Origin: UBA5158 sp040389045
Lineage (GTDB): Bacteria; Pseudomonadota; Gammaproteobacteria; DSM-16500
Direction of reading: 5' to 3'
Assembly (NCBI GenBank): GCA_040389045.1
Contig: JAZKAT010000015.1
Coordinates: 44,047 to 108,046, forward strand
Length of the DNA: 64,000 bases
Part shown: one piece after another, positions 45,217 to 54,932 of the stretch
How positions within the stretch are numbered: position 1 is the first letter of the stretch
How the letters are laid out: each line of letters opens with the position of its first letter
Made by a program: the position numbers and the translations under genes
The notes under the pieces: model-generated
The model's database searches: none
What the model saw: the letters and a program-made list of their open reading frames with translations, nothing else
Told to the model about the DNA's origin: nothing

Positions 45217-46193
45217 GCGAATTCCATCACCGTATTAACCGCAGCAAGGATTTGTTGTTCCGAAGGGATATAATATTTTTCTAAACGGGCATAAGGCACG
45301 ATAGTGTCGTAGCCAGTTACCCGTTGCACCGGCGCTTGTAAAAACATCATGCCTTGTTCGGCAATCTGCGCTGAAATATCCGCACCTACGCCACCGGTAC
45401 GCGGTGCTTCATGAATGATGACACAGCGGCCAGTTTTTTCTACTGATGCCAGTATAGTATTAATATCCAGTGGTTTAATGGTGGCGACATCTATGACTTC
45501 CGCGCTTACACCTTGCTGTTGTAATGTTTCGGCAACCGCCAATGTTTCTTTTACCATGGCGCCCCAGGTTACCAAGGTCACATCCGACCCTTGACGTAAG
45601 GTAAAACAAACATCCAGCGGCAGCGCTTCACCATTGTCTGGCACTTCCTGTTTTGCCCAGCGGTATAAACGCGAAGGTTCAAGAAAAACGACTGGATCGG
45701 GATTGCGGATTGACGCCAGTAATAAACCATAAGCACGTTTGGGAGAAGATGGAATGACTACACGCAAACCTGGAGTATGAGCAAACATGGCTTCGGTACT
45801 TTCTGAATGATGTTCCGGTGCGCGAATGCCCGCGCCAAAGGGCGCGCGAAACACTACTGGACAATGAAAACGCCCACGGGTGCGATTTCGAATACGCGTC
45901 GCGTGATTAATGATTTGATCTAGCGCGGGATAAATAAAACCCATGAATTGAAATTCCGCCACCGGCTTTAAACCTTGTATCGCCATGCCAATCGCCACGC
46001 CGGCAATCATGGATTCCGCGAGTGGTGTATCACGCACGCGTTCCGCACCAAATTCCGCTAACAAACCCACTGTCGCGCGAAAGACGCCACCATCTTTTCC
46101 TATATCTTCACCTAGCAAAACCACATCCGGATCAGCGCGCAACTCATACGCCAATGCTTGAGTTATTGCTTCCACTAAAGTGATATCAGTCAT
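45213..46193 (-). CDS. branched-chain 2-oxoacid dehydrogenase E1 beta
   Basis: A 326-residue transketolase-like E1 beta subunit. VVLLGEDIGKDGGVFRATVGL, FQFMGFIYPALDQIINHATRIR and RAPFGAGIRAPEHHSES give the thiamine diphosphate and interface residues, including the conserved HHSES. It pairs with E1 alpha encoded just upstream (8-base overlap) to decarboxylate branched-chain oxoacids. Confidence 0.94.
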   Translation of the reverse strand: MTDITLVEAITQALAYELRADPDVVLLGEDIGKDGGVFRATVGLLAEFGAERVRDTPLAESMIAGVAIGMAIQGLKPVAEFQFMGFIYPALDQIINHATRIRNRTRGRFHCPVVFRAPFGAGIRAPEHHSESTEAMFAHTPGLRVVIPSSPKRAYGLLLASIRNPDPVVFLEPSRLYRWAKQEVPDNGEALPLDVCFTLRQGSDVTLVTWGAMVKETLAVAETLQQQGVSAEVIDVATIKPLDINTILASVEKTGRCVIIHEAPRTGGVGADISAQIAEQGMMFLQAPVQRVTGYDTIVPYARLEKYYIPSEQQILAAVNTVMEFA

Positions 46194-47256
46194 GCGCTAC
46201 CTCTTTTGCTAAAAGTTCATCACGCTGACTGGCATAAATATCGGGTAATTCCGCATACAAATAATCAAACATGGTAGCCGGTGATTGTGGCGCGGTACCA
46301 AGGTATTCTTCAACCGCTTTTTCAACTTTGGCATTACACTCCGTTAACAGAGCCGCTTCTTTGGTTTCATCCCACCACTTATTTTTTTCCAGATAAATTT
46401 TCAAACGGTTAATGGGTTCTTTAGACCATTCATTTTCGCGCACACCTTCCGGTTCATAACGGCGCGCATCATCCGCAGTAGTGTGATCACTGTGACGGTA
46501 ACAGTCCATTTCGAGTAGGGTAGGAGTTTGCGTATCTCGCGCTTTACTTAATGCGGCGGCGACCCGGTCCGTCACGGCAATCACATCATTACCATCAACT
46601 TGTTCGCCTTCAAAACCTGCGCCAATGGCTTTTTGCGCAATGGTTTGCGCCGCCGTTTGCGCACTGCGTGGCACGGAGATCGCCCATTGGTTATTGCAGA
46701 TGATAAACACCACAGGTAATTGCCAAGCCCCCGCTATATTCATCGCTTCATAAAAATCGCCTTCGGAAGTCGCTCCTTCGCCACAAACCGCTACTACAGC
46801 ACGAGGTTGTTTGCGAAGTTTAAGCGCGCAGGCTACACCCGCAGCGTGTAGTGGCTGGCTACCAACGGGAACACTATAAGGAAAATCTTCGCCGGGGAAA
46901 GTATTGCCGCGTTCATCACCGCCCCAATACAATAAAATATCTTTTAGGGTGGTGGTGCGCTGAATCAAGGCACCAATATCACGATAATAAGGTACCAATA
47001 TGTCAGTCTTCGCCATGCCCGCGCCTATACCGACAAATACCGCTTCCTGCCCCCGAGTGGAGGGATAAGTGCCGAGTTTACCGGTGCGCTGTAACGCAAT
47101 GGCTTTGGAATCAAAAGTTCGTACCAATACCATTAAACGATACAGTTCGCACAATTTGGCTTTATCGTGGGCAAATGCAGGCAGCGTATCAACCGGCTCA
47201 CTGGCTTCATTCAAATATTGAAAATAAGGGACTTCAAAACGCGCAACAATCTTCAC
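46186..47256 (-). CDS. branched-chain 2-oxoacid dehydrogenase E1 alpha
   Basis: A 356-residue E1 alpha subunit. The thiamine diphosphate/Mg motif reads GEGATSEGDFYEAMNIAGAWQLPVVFIICNNQWAIS (GDG is GEG here), and YRHSDHTTADDARRYE matches the branched-chain class phosphorylation-loop region. It is the first gene of a run through bkdB and liuA. A 247-base spacer to the divergent L,D-transpeptidase gene holds its promoter. Confidence 0.94.
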   Translation of the reverse strand: MKIVARFEVPYFQYLNEASEPVDTLPAFAHDKAKLCELYRLMVLVRTFDSKAIALQRTGKLGTYPSTRGQEAVFVGIGAGMAKTDILVPYYRDIGALIQRTTTLKDILLYWGGDERGNTFPGEDFPYSVPVGSQPLHAAGVACALKLRKQPRAVVAVCGEGATSEGDFYEAMNIAGAWQLPVVFIICNNQWAISVPRSAQTAAQTIAQKAIGAGFEGEQVDGNDVIAVTDRVAAALSKARDTQTPTLLEMDCYRHSDHTTADDARRYEPEGVRENEWSKEPINRLKIYLEKNKWWDETKEAALLTECNAKVEKAVEEYLGTAPQSPATMFDYLYAELPDIYASQRDELLAKEVAHD

Positions 47257-47503
47257 TTCCTGTGCTCCTGTCCTGGTGTCGCGGTGAGTTCAGGTTAACT
47301 ATCGCACTGATTGAAAGTCAAGCTTGATCTCTGCAGTTAATATTTGGCCATTCTTGAGAATAATGCCAAAATGCTACCGTCAAAAACATTCAAATTTCTT
47401 TCACATTATCTGACTATGTGTACAAAGAATTCGATTTCCACTGGAATTTATAGACCATGCTAAAATAGAGATATAAATATAACGATAATGTGAGGGGTAC
47501 GCC

Positions 47504-48721
47504 ATGAGTAATCGTCCAGGATTGTTCATGCGGCAGGGAGCCCTACTTTTTTTACTTCTGTTTACTCTAGCTACACCGGTAATGGCCGAACAAGCCACCA
47601 ACAGTGTTGCGGCCAGCAATTATGCAGCCCAGAATTATGCCCGTCTGCAGGCTGAATTGCCTTATTATCAAGCCGCGGCCAATCACCCTGATCAATATCC
47701 GTGGCCCATCATCCCCCATTCCGAACGGTTGCTGCGTCCGGGTGTGCGGGATGCCATGGTGTTATTGTTAAAACAGCGTTTACGGACTACCCGTGATTTA
47801 GTTGATAATAATTCCACTAGTCTGGTCTTTGATAAAGAATTGACAAAGGCTGTGAAAATTTTTCAAGCCCGTCATGGTTTAACAGCAGATGCCATTGTGG
47901 GCGCTGACACCCTGGCGGCGTTAAATGTCACCCCGGATATTCGGGTCAAGCAAATCCAGATTAATATGCAGCGCTTCTTGCAGTTGGAACATGATTTAGG
48001 TGACCGGTTTGTGCTGATAAATATTCCCGAATATCAATTGCATTTGATTGAAGCCGATAAAGAAGTATTGAACATGAAAATCGTGGTTGGCAAACCCACG
48101 CGGGAAACACCGGAATTATCTTCAGAAATCAATAGAGTGATTTTTAATCCACACTGGAGCGTGCCGCACTTAATCGCGCAAAATGACATCGTGCCGAAAG
48201 TTATCGAAAATCCCAGTTACTTAAATGAAAATAAAATTCGCATTTTTAACAATCAAGAATCCGATGCTTATGAAATGAGTACTTATGATGTGGATTGGCG
48301 CGACGCGGAAGAAAATGGTTTTCAATATCATTTACGCCAGGACCCTGGCGTCAAAAATGCACTGGGCCTGGTGAAATTTGAATTTCAAAATTCGCATGAT
48401 GTTTATTTGCATGATACACCCGCTAAGGAATTATTTAATAAAGACAAACGCGATTTCAGCTCCGGCTGCATACGTTTGGAAAAACCGTTTGCGCTAGTCG
48501 CTTATCTGACCCAGAATGACGACAGGATAGACAGTACAAAAATCCGTACCACTTTAGAAAGCCGCCACACGACTTATTTTTCACTGCATGACCCCATCCC
48601 AATTTTTATAACCTATATCACCGCATGGGTCAGCGATGACGGTATCGTGCATTTCGCGGATGATGTTTACGGAAAAGATTTTGAGACAGCGCCGGTTATG
48701 CAACAAAGCAGCCCAATTTAA
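47504..48721 (+). CDS. L,D-transpeptidase, YcbB-like
   Basis: A 405-residue exported enzyme. Signal peptide (LLFLLLFTLATPVMA), a peptidoglycan-binding domain (about 85-150, KAVKIFQARHGLTADAIVGADTLAALN) and a YkuD catalytic domain (about 165-345) with Cys322 in SSGCIRLEKP and the upstream HDTPAKELF. It forms 3-3 crosslinks in peptidoglycan. It is shorter than E. coli YcbB (615 aa), lacking the N-terminal region, a layout common in other groups. GAGGGG lies 7 bases before the ATG. Its stop directly abuts the stop of the convergent gene. Confidence 0.9.
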   Translation: MSNRPGLFMRQGALLFLLLFTLATPVMAEQATNSVAASNYAAQNYARLQAELPYYQAAANHPDQYPWPIIPHSERLLRPGVRDAMVLLLKQRLRTTRDLVDNNSTSLVFDKELTKAVKIFQARHGLTADAIVGADTLAALNVTPDIRVKQIQINMQRFLQLEHDLGDRFVLINIPEYQLHLIEADKEVLNMKIVVGKPTRETPELSSEINRVIFNPHWSVPHLIAQNDIVPKVIENPSYLNENKIRIFNNQESDAYEMSTYDVDWRDAEENGFQYHLRQDPGVKNALGLVKFEFQNSHDVYLHDTPAKELFNKDKRDFSSGCIRLEKPFALVAYLTQNDDRIDSTKIRTTLESRHTTYFSLHDPIPIFITYITAWVSDDGIVHFADDVYGKDFETAPVMQQSSPI

Positions 48722-50866
48722 TTACGATGGTTTATCGTTAATTTTAAAAATCATAAACATCAACAATTTCTTATAAACAAATTCTTTAAAATTACTAGTC
48801 TTTTTTAAATTCATGCGCTCTAGATAAGCCATATACTCCTGGTCACTCTTGAAAAAACAAAGCGCGCGCAACACTAATAAAAACATGCTTAGTGGCCGCT
48901 TAGTTTTTAAAATCAATAACACTTTCTTGAGAACTTGCTCGGTGGCAGTTAATTCCGTGCCAAAAGGATAAGGTTCGCATAAACCTTTTTGTTGCAATTC
49001 TTTTACCAACGCTTTCGTTTGTCGCGGAAAATTTTGGCGAAATAAGGCGGGAATTTCATAATCTTTTTCAATTTTACCAGCGCTTTTAGCTTGCGCCAAC
49101 AACATAGGCTGAAACCTTGAATCGGCAATATTTAACATACATTTAATAATATCCGCGTCAACTTTAGCGCGGCAATCGGCAATTCCATATTCAGTCACCA
49201 CAATATCACGTAAAAACCGGGGAATAGTATAATTAGGATATTCCCAAATAATGTTCGATGTCACTCGTCTGGAAGTACGGGTACTATGACAGTTAATAAT
49301 GGAACGCGCGGAAGGCAGGTTTTGCGCCATGTTAACAAAATCAAACTGACCACCTACCCCACTGACTTCACGCATGTCTTTCAAACCGTCAGAAATGACT
49401 ACCGCGCCTAAGGTCACCATCATCGCGGTATTGACGAAACGCGCGTCGGTGCGTTGCAATGCCAATAAATCATAAGACCAGTGCAAAGAGTTAGTACGCG
49501 CAATAGAAGTCATGTCAATTTGATGGCGCACTAAATCCGGTAAATCACGCAACTGTTGATAAAAATCATTAGTCCCCAAAAAGAAACCGGCATGAATGAT
49601 TTTGCCATTAATCAGGTATTTACCTAGACACAACTTACTCACTTTGGCGCAATTATCCGCTAGGCTTAAATCACTGGCGAGTTTTTCATTTGCTACCAAC
49701 AATAGCCCATTTTGAAATTCAATCTCCGCCTTGAAAATTCCAAACTGCTTTAAAAAATCCACATCCTCGGCGGTCAAGTTAGCTGGAATCACTTTATTCG
49801 CGATCAAGACATTTAACGTGTCGGGCGCCAGGGTTTCGGAAATTTTCTTTTCGTTAATCAAGCGTTGCAAGCCTATGTGATCATAAACCCGTTTTTTTAA
49901 AATACCCTGGTTATAGAGTTGCATATAACCATCACTCAACATTTCAGTCGAGGCGTACAAGCCTTTGCTGAAAGGCTTTAATTCCCCTAGTGACGCGATC
50001 AAATCACCAAATTTTTCCCTGGCGCGCAAAGTGTCATAGACATGTTGATAAACTTGCGGATTTTTATCCCGAACAATGAGGGCGTTGGCCACGGCGTTAC
50101 TCAACTTCCCTATACCAATTTGCAGACAACTATCGTCTTTAATTAAAAAACTGGTATAAAACCCGATTAAATGATCAGCAGCAGATAATTCGTCATGCGG
50201 TATCGCGAACAAACTTTTATAATCATGCGTGTCTACAATATCCGTGAACTTATCGTCGTTAAAAACCGCGTGGCTGCCATACATAAATGGCATATTTTGA
50301 TTTACTTCGCCGACTATCGCGATTTTTTCACGACCTTGCAAACCATTTGCAATAGCATCAAATAAATCTGAATTCGAACTGACACTATAAAGATAAGGAG
50401 GTTCTGGAGAACGCGCGACAACTTGCGCGATAGCATTGATTCCTAATGCCAGTGCATCCCTGGCCACCAGACTATACGTGCTGTTAACATAATTCTGCTG
50501 CACATAATCATTATGTAAATATTTTGCTGTCGTTAAAAAGAATTCAATAACATTAATATTTTTCGGCAGACATTGAGCAACGCGGGCTTTTTCATAAAGC
50601 GGGTCTACATAATTTGTGAGTATACGGTCAAGCAAAGGCGCGACAAAACGCTTTTCCAAGTCATTGCTGTAATCGGGTCTGGCCAGAGTCAACGCGGTGA
50701 TAATAGTGAGATTGATTGACGTATCCGCTTCTGCTAACCGGTACAGCGCATTTAGCACGCCTATAGGCTTACCGATGCCTAGGGGTGCGCCGATAACAAT
50801 TTTTTTGCCGACGCGCGCAATGATGTTTTTGGCGGCTGCTTCATAATTATCGTACTCTGTGGCCAT
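48722..50866 (-). CDS. acetyl-CoA hydrolase/transferase family protein
   Basis: A 714-residue CoA-transferase-fold protein. The C-terminal domain holds GVGGQFDFVNMAQ and VVTEYGIADCRAKVD, signatures of the acetyl-CoA hydrolase/4-hydroxybutyrate CoA-transferase group. The N-terminal domain has GAPLGIGKPIGVLNALYR. It is longer than typical 430-550-residue members, with extra helical segments and a C-terminal extension (about 620-714). The catalytic Glu is not securely located by eye. It may transfer CoA between short-chain acids; substrates unknown. No ribosome site stands out. Confidence 0.8.
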   Translation of the reverse strand: MATEYDNYEAAAKNIIARVGKKIVIGAPLGIGKPIGVLNALYRLAEADTSINLTIITALTLARPDYSNDLEKRFVAPLLDRILTNYVDPLYEKARVAQCLPKNINVIEFFLTTAKYLHNDYVQQNYVNSTYSLVARDALALGINAIAQVVARSPEPPYLYSVSSNSDLFDAIANGLQGREKIAIVGEVNQNMPFMYGSHAVFNDDKFTDIVDTHDYKSLFAIPHDELSAADHLIGFYTSFLIKDDSCLQIGIGKLSNAVANALIVRDKNPQVYQHVYDTLRAREKFGDLIASLGELKPFSKGLYASTEMLSDGYMQLYNQGILKKRVYDHIGLQRLINEKKISETLAPDTLNVLIANKVIPANLTAEDVDFLKQFGIFKAEIEFQNGLLLVANEKLASDLSLADNCAKVSKLCLGKYLINGKIIHAGFFLGTNDFYQQLRDLPDLVRHQIDMTSIARTNSLHWSYDLLALQRTDARFVNTAMMVTLGAVVISDGLKDMREVSGVGGQFDFVNMAQNLPSARSIINCHSTRTSRRVTSNIIWEYPNYTIPRFLRDIVVTEYGIADCRAKVDADIIKCMLNIADSRFQPMLLAQAKSAGKIEKDYEIPALFRQNFPRQTKALVKELQQKGLCEPYPFGTELTATEQVLKKVLLILKTKRPLSMFLLVLRALCFFKSDQEYMAYLERMNLKKTSNFKEFVYKKLLMFMIFKINDKPS

Positions 50867-51017
50867 GCTACCAATCCATTGTGCATCACTAAACCATCAT
50901 TTTAGCGTTTATCTCACCTAGTGTCATGTACTCGCTGGGCTGACCCATAATAATACCCCCATGCGTTTAGCATGGCAGTTATGCTATCATCCACCCTTTT
51001 TAAACACAGAAAGCCCT

Positions 51018-51950
51018 ATGCTCTTAAACCACCCTTGTCAGGCCATTTATATTGCCGACCCAAATTACTTAACCGAACTTTGTGAAGAAGTTGGCGGCCA
51101 GTATACCGTATTGGGGAATATGGTTTTTTCAGACCAAATTAAACATGATATTTGTTTTGCCCGCGATGTCTGGTTAAATCCCGTCATTACTGAATTTTCC
51201 TCTATTTCAACCGCGGCGCGTTTGTTGCGTGCCCACGGCAAGTTCTGGTTTTTAAACCCCTTTGAAAATATTCGCCGCGCACGCTTGATTCAAGAAGAAT
51301 TACGCAAATTACCACCGTTAACACAAACCTTTCCTATACTCACGCCGTTACCGGCGATACAGGGTTTTAGTTTACTGGATAAAAACACGCTGGTTTACGC
51401 CACTAAACGCTGGAAAAATCCCCCGCTGGGCGATTTTCAATTTGTTGAAGACCGGCAAAACCCACCTAACCGGGCTTACTTAAAATTATGGGAAGCATTA
51501 AGTTTATGGGGAACTTACCCAACCGCCACTGAGACCGCTTTGGACCTGGGCGCGTCGCCTGGCGGCTGGACTTATGTCATGCAATCATTCGGCACCCGTG
51601 TTATTGCCGTGGATAAAGCGCCACTTGCACCTCATATCGCTAAACAAGCCAATGTCGAATTTCTGCAGCAAAGCGCTTTTGCCTTAGACCCTGATAGTTT
51701 TGAGCAGCCGGTCGATTGGTTATTAAGCGACATTGCCTGCTATCCCGAGCGCGCCTATGAATTAGCAAGTCGCTGGATTAGCGCCAACAAGGCGAAAAAA
51801 ATGATTATTACCATTAAGTTACAAGGTGAAACTGATTTTGCCACCTTAGCTAAATTTCAGGCTATTCCGCATAGCCGTATCATTCATCTTTTTTATAATA
51901 AACACGAAGCCACATTTTTTTATCCAGCCCCGGAGCATTTATGGATTTAG
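51018..51950 (+). CDS. FtsJ/RlmM-like SAM-dependent rRNA methyltransferase
   Basis: A 310-residue Rossmann methyltransferase. The SAM loop is ALDLGASPGGWTYVM, and the catalytic residues expected of the FtsJ group are visible as Asp in LLSDIACYPE, Lys in ITIKLQGE and Glu in NKHEATFF. The closest known family is RlmM (23S rRNA C2498 2'-O-methylation), but the N-terminal part is shorter and lacks a clear THUMP domain. The start at 51018 is preferred (AGAAAG upstream); the frame extends to 50961. It overlaps rlmI by 10 bases. Confidence 0.82.
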   Translation: MLLNHPCQAIYIADPNYLTELCEEVGGQYTVLGNMVFSDQIKHDICFARDVWLNPVITEFSSISTAARLLRAHGKFWFLNPFENIRRARLIQEELRKLPPLTQTFPILTPLPAIQGFSLLDKNTLVYATKRWKNPPLGDFQFVEDRQNPPNRAYLKLWEALSLWGTYPTATETALDLGASPGGWTYVMQSFGTRVIAVDKAPLAPHIAKQANVEFLQQSAFALDPDSFEQPVDWLLSDIACYPERAYELASRWISANKAKKMIITIKLQGETDFATLAKFQAIPHSRIIHLFYNKHEATFFYPAPEHLWI

Positions 51951-53131
51951 CTATTTTACGACTCAAGAAAAATGAAGAACGCCGTTTGCAAGCCGGCCAT
52001 GTCTGGATTTACAGCAATGAAATTGATACTAAAACTTCACCGTTAAGCAATTTTGCCGCCGGTCAAACGGTAACAGTCCAAGCTTATGATAAAACGCCGC
52101 TAGGGATTGCTTACGTGAATCCTCAGTCGCTTATCACCGGACGGCTGCTAACGCGTAACATGCGGGAAAACTTCGATCTGGCATTACTTACCAAACGCTT
52201 ACAGAGCGCTTATGAGTGGCGTGAGCGATTTTATCCTGCACCATTCTATAGACTGGTATTCGCCGAAAGCGATGGTCTTCCTGGCCTGGTGGTAGACCGT
52301 TATGGCGACCACCTGGCAGTGCAACTCAACACGGCGGGCATGGATGCAAACCAGGAGTTGGTGATCACAGCATTGCAACAAGTGGTCCCGAATGTGCAAT
52401 CGATACTATTGCGCAATGACAGCTCCGCCCGTTTACAAGAAGGTTTAACAACTTACGTGGCTGCTGGCTTTGGCACACCTCCTGAACAAATCGCCCTCAC
52501 TGAAAATGGCGTCAACTTTACCGCGCCATTTTTGACTGGACAAAAAACAGGTTGGTTTTACGATCACCGGCTTAATCGTTCGCGTTTGCTGGATTATGTA
52601 AAAAACCAGCGCGTGCTTGATGTATTTAGTTATCTCGGAGGCTTTGGCGTGCAGGCCGCGGTGTTTGGCGCGCGGGAAGTCATCTGTGTGGACGCCTCAG
52701 AACCTGCCACGCAATACATTTTGGAAAACGCGCGTTTAAACGACGTAGCTGATAAAGTCCAGGTGATTTGTGATGATGCTTTTGACGCCTTGAAAGCACT
52801 GGCCAAGGCACAAGAAAAATTTGATGTGATTGTGCTGGACCCACCCGCTTTTGTGAAAAAACAAAAAGACAAAAAAGCTGGATTACTCGCTTATCAACGC
52901 ATTAATGAAGCGGCGTTAAAATTGTTGAATGCTGGCGGTGTGTTATTTTCCTGTTCCTGTTCAATGCAAGTGGAGTACACCGAATTATTAAACGCGATAA
53001 GACGGGCTGCTTTAAGCGCGCATTGCCCTATACAAATTGTAGAACGAGGCCATCAGGCAGCAGACCATCCTGTGCATTTGGCTATACCAGAAACGGATTA
53101 TTTAAAAATGATTGTCGTGCGAAGGATATAA
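51941..53131 (+). CDS. rlmI: 23S rRNA m5C1962 methyltransferase RlmI
   Basis: A 396-residue class I methyltransferase. The N-terminal PUA domain (1-80, KKNEERRLQAGHVWIYSNEI) precedes the EEHEE-type linker and the catalytic domain with FAESDGLPGLVVDRYG, TGQKTGWFYDHRLNR, the SAM motif LDVFSYLGGFGVQA and VLDPPAFVKKQKDKK. The length matches E. coli RlmI (396). It is translationally coupled to the upstream methyltransferase gene. Confidence 0.93.
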   Translation: MDLAILRLKKNEERRLQAGHVWIYSNEIDTKTSPLSNFAAGQTVTVQAYDKTPLGIAYVNPQSLITGRLLTRNMRENFDLALLTKRLQSAYEWRERFYPAPFYRLVFAESDGLPGLVVDRYGDHLAVQLNTAGMDANQELVITALQQVVPNVQSILLRNDSSARLQEGLTTYVAAGFGTPPEQIALTENGVNFTAPFLTGQKTGWFYDHRLNRSRLLDYVKNQRVLDVFSYLGGFGVQAAVFGAREVICVDASEPATQYILENARLNDVADKVQVICDDAFDALKALAKAQEKFDVIVLDPPAFVKKQKDKKAGLLAYQRINEAALKLLNAGGVLFSCSCSMQVEYTELLNAIRRAALSAHCPIQIVERGHQAADHPVHLAIPETDYLKMIVVRRI

Positions 53132-53143
53132 GCTGGATAGTTT

Positions 53144-53170
53144 GGGGGAAGGTGTAGTCCACCTTCCCCC
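53144..53170. terminator. GC-rich hairpin between rlmI and the small lysine-rich ORF
   Basis: GGGGGAAGGTG and CACCTTCCCCC form a perfect 11-bp stem with a 5-nt loop. It lies 13 bases after the rlmI stop and 8 bases after the stop of the convergent tiny ORF. Neither side has a U-tract, so it may be a bidirectional terminator or stabilising 3' structure. Confidence 0.65.
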
Positions 53171-53177
53171 TGTTGGA

Positions 53178-53225
53178 TTACTTCTTCTTGGTTTTCGTTG
53201 TGCCTTTCTTCTTTTTAACTGTCAT
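53178..53225 (-). CDS. 15-residue lysine-rich small ORF
   Basis: The ORF encodes MTVKKKKGTTKTKKK, with nine Lys in 15 residues. An AGGAG ribosome site lies 7 bases before the ATG, a candidate promoter sits about 50 bases upstream, and a stable hairpin follows the stop. The sequence is too short to rule out chance, but all expression signals are correctly spaced, so a real peptide (or an mRNA-like regulatory RNA) is likely. No function is known to me; such basic peptides might bind nucleic acid or ribosomes. Confidence 0.55.
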   Translation of the reverse strand: MTVKKKKGTTKTKKK

Positions 53226-53281
53226 GGTCGCTTCTCCTAGTGAAGTTATATTCAGAAAACAAAAAACACTCGAGCAATTTA

Positions 53282-53309
53282 AGTATATACCTTTACGACA
53301 ATTTGTGAA
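53282..53309 (-). promoter_or_regulatory. candidate sigma-70 promoter of the small ORF
   Basis: On the minus strand, TTCACA (53304-53309) and TATACT (53282-53287) are separated by 16 bases and resemble -35 and -10 boxes. The expected start point is near 53275, leaving a leader of about 50 bases before the small ORF. Confidence 0.5.
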
Positions 53310-53402
53310 TAGTTATATGAAATTTAGCTTAAATTAGGACGCGGGAATTAGGGTTATTACTAATAAAAATCAAGAAAATCCATAAATGTGCGTGGCGTTC
53401 TC

Positions 53403-53489
53403 GTAGGTTGGGCTGACTCCCGCATGGGACGAAGCCCAACAATAATTTTAAAAAAACTGTTGGGCTTTGCTGCGCTCAGCCCAACCTAC
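53403..53489. repeat. dispersed inverted repeat (GTAGGTTGGGCTGA type), copy 3
   Basis: GTAGGTTGGGCTGA at 53403 pairs with the right arm ending CCCAACCTAC at 53489, with internal GACGAAGCCCAACA and TGTTGGGCTTTGC also pairing. The left loop differs from copies 1 and 2 (CTCCCGCATGG insert). It lies directly downstream of ctpA on the minus strand, as a likely terminator. Confidence 0.88.
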
Positions 53490-53510
53490 GGCGCTACGCA
53501 CCAGTCATTA

Positions 53511-54932
53511 TTAGTTCTTCACCAGTGCTTTATTATCTGATTGATATACCGCTTGCAATATCTTTAATGCTTCGTAAAGTTGGAAATCCTGTTGGGCTAA
53601 ATCGGTATAGTCGGAAATGTCGCCTAGTGATTTACTCTTTTGGAATCCATCAAAACCATTTTTACCTTTCAAATGGTTCTTTAATTCAAATTCACGGATG
53701 GGCCCTAGAATGAGTGAGTCAGGGTTCGTGCTGGTTACTTTCAAGTTTTCCACACCAACATCCGGTTTAATCCCTTCATTTTGGATTTGACGGCCTGCGG
53801 GCGTGTAGTACAGCGCAGTCGTTAATTTCAAGGCGTGGGTTTTATCCAGCGGAATCACTGTTTGAACCGATCCTTTACCGAAGCTACGGTTACCAACAAT
53901 AATCGCGCGATGATAATCTTGTAACGCGCCAGCGACAATTTCGGATGCGGAAGCACTGCCTTCATTGATCAGAATAACCAGCGGCATACCTTTTAATAAA
54001 TCATTGGCGTCCGCTTTTGCTTCATATTGCAATTGCGGTAAATGGCCTTTGGTGTAAACAATCATTTTGCCATATTGGTTCAGCGTCTTGCTATCTAGGA
54101 ACACATCGACAACTTTGACTGCGCTTTCCAGCAAGCCGCCTGGATTATTTCGTAAATCCAACACCAAACCTTTCAAGTGGCCATTGGAATTTTTTTGTAA
54201 ATCTTCTATAGACTTGACCAATAGTGTAGGGGTGGGTTCTTGAAACTGGCTGATGCGGATATAGCCAAAGCCATTATCCAGCATTTTATTCTTCACCGTA
54301 TCAATGTGAATGATGTCGCGCACCATGGTCAGCTTCATAGGCTTGTCCATATTTTTACGCAATATGGTCAATTCTATGGGTGAACCTTTCTTACCATGAA
54401 TTTCAGACACCGCTTCATTCAATGACATATTACTGACTAGCTTATTATTAATCGCGACTATGTAATCGCCTGATTTGACACCCGCGCGCGCGGCTGGTGT
54501 GTCATCAATAGGGCTGATGACTTTCAATACGTCATATTCACCGGTCACTTCAATACCAATACCACCAAATTCACCGCTGGTTTCCATCAGCAGGGTTTTA
54601 TAGGCATCTTCATCAAGATATTCGGAGTGTGGATCAAGTCCGGCAACAATCCCGCGTATGGCATTTTCTAATAATTTTTTTTCTTCAACTGGCTTAACAT
54701 AAAATTCATTAATTAACCCAATCGCATTGGTAAAGCGGGAAACGTCGGTTTCCTCCAACGGTTTATCACTTGCAGCCGCTGTAGCTTTTGAATCCGTGGC
54801 GGTGGGGATAGGCGCGGGCGCCAGTTTAGGGTCAATCACATTGGAAGTCGGTAGAGCGAATAAAGGCGCGCAGAAAAAGATAACTGCTGTGACAAGGAAC
54901 CCGATAAATTTGCTTTGAATGGCGGATTTCAT
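53511..54932 (-). CDS. S41 C-terminal processing peptidase
   Basis: A 473-residue periplasmic serine protease of the CtpA/Prc type. Signal peptide (FLVTAVIFFCAPLFA), a Pro/Ala/Thr-rich linker, a catalytic N-terminal region with FYVKPVEEKKLLENAIRGI and GLDPHSEYLDEDAY, a PDZ domain (about 120-200), and the Ser-Lys dyad in GSASASEIVAG and SFGKGSVQ. It trims proteins at their C-terminus, often linked to peptidoglycan hydrolase turnover. Monocistronic, divergent from the methyltransferase-TPR gene. Confidence 0.94.
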   Translation of the reverse strand: MKSAIQSKFIGFLVTAVIFFCAPLFALPTSNVIDPKLAPAPIPTATDSKATAAASDKPLEETDVSRFTNAIGLINEFYVKPVEEKKLLENAIRGIVAGLDPHSEYLDEDAYKTLLMETSGEFGGIGIEVTGEYDVLKVISPIDDTPAARAGVKSGDYIVAINNKLVSNMSLNEAVSEIHGKKGSPIELTILRKNMDKPMKLTMVRDIIHIDTVKNKMLDNGFGYIRISQFQEPTPTLLVKSIEDLQKNSNGHLKGLVLDLRNNPGGLLESAVKVVDVFLDSKTLNQYGKMIVYTKGHLPQLQYEAKADANDLLKGMPLVILINEGSASASEIVAGALQDYHRAIIVGNRSFGKGSVQTVIPLDKTHALKLTTALYYTPAGRQIQNEGIKPDVGVENLKVTSTNPDSLILGPIREFELKNHLKGKNGFDGFQKSKSLGDISDYTDLAQQDFQLYEALKILQAVYQSDNKALVKN

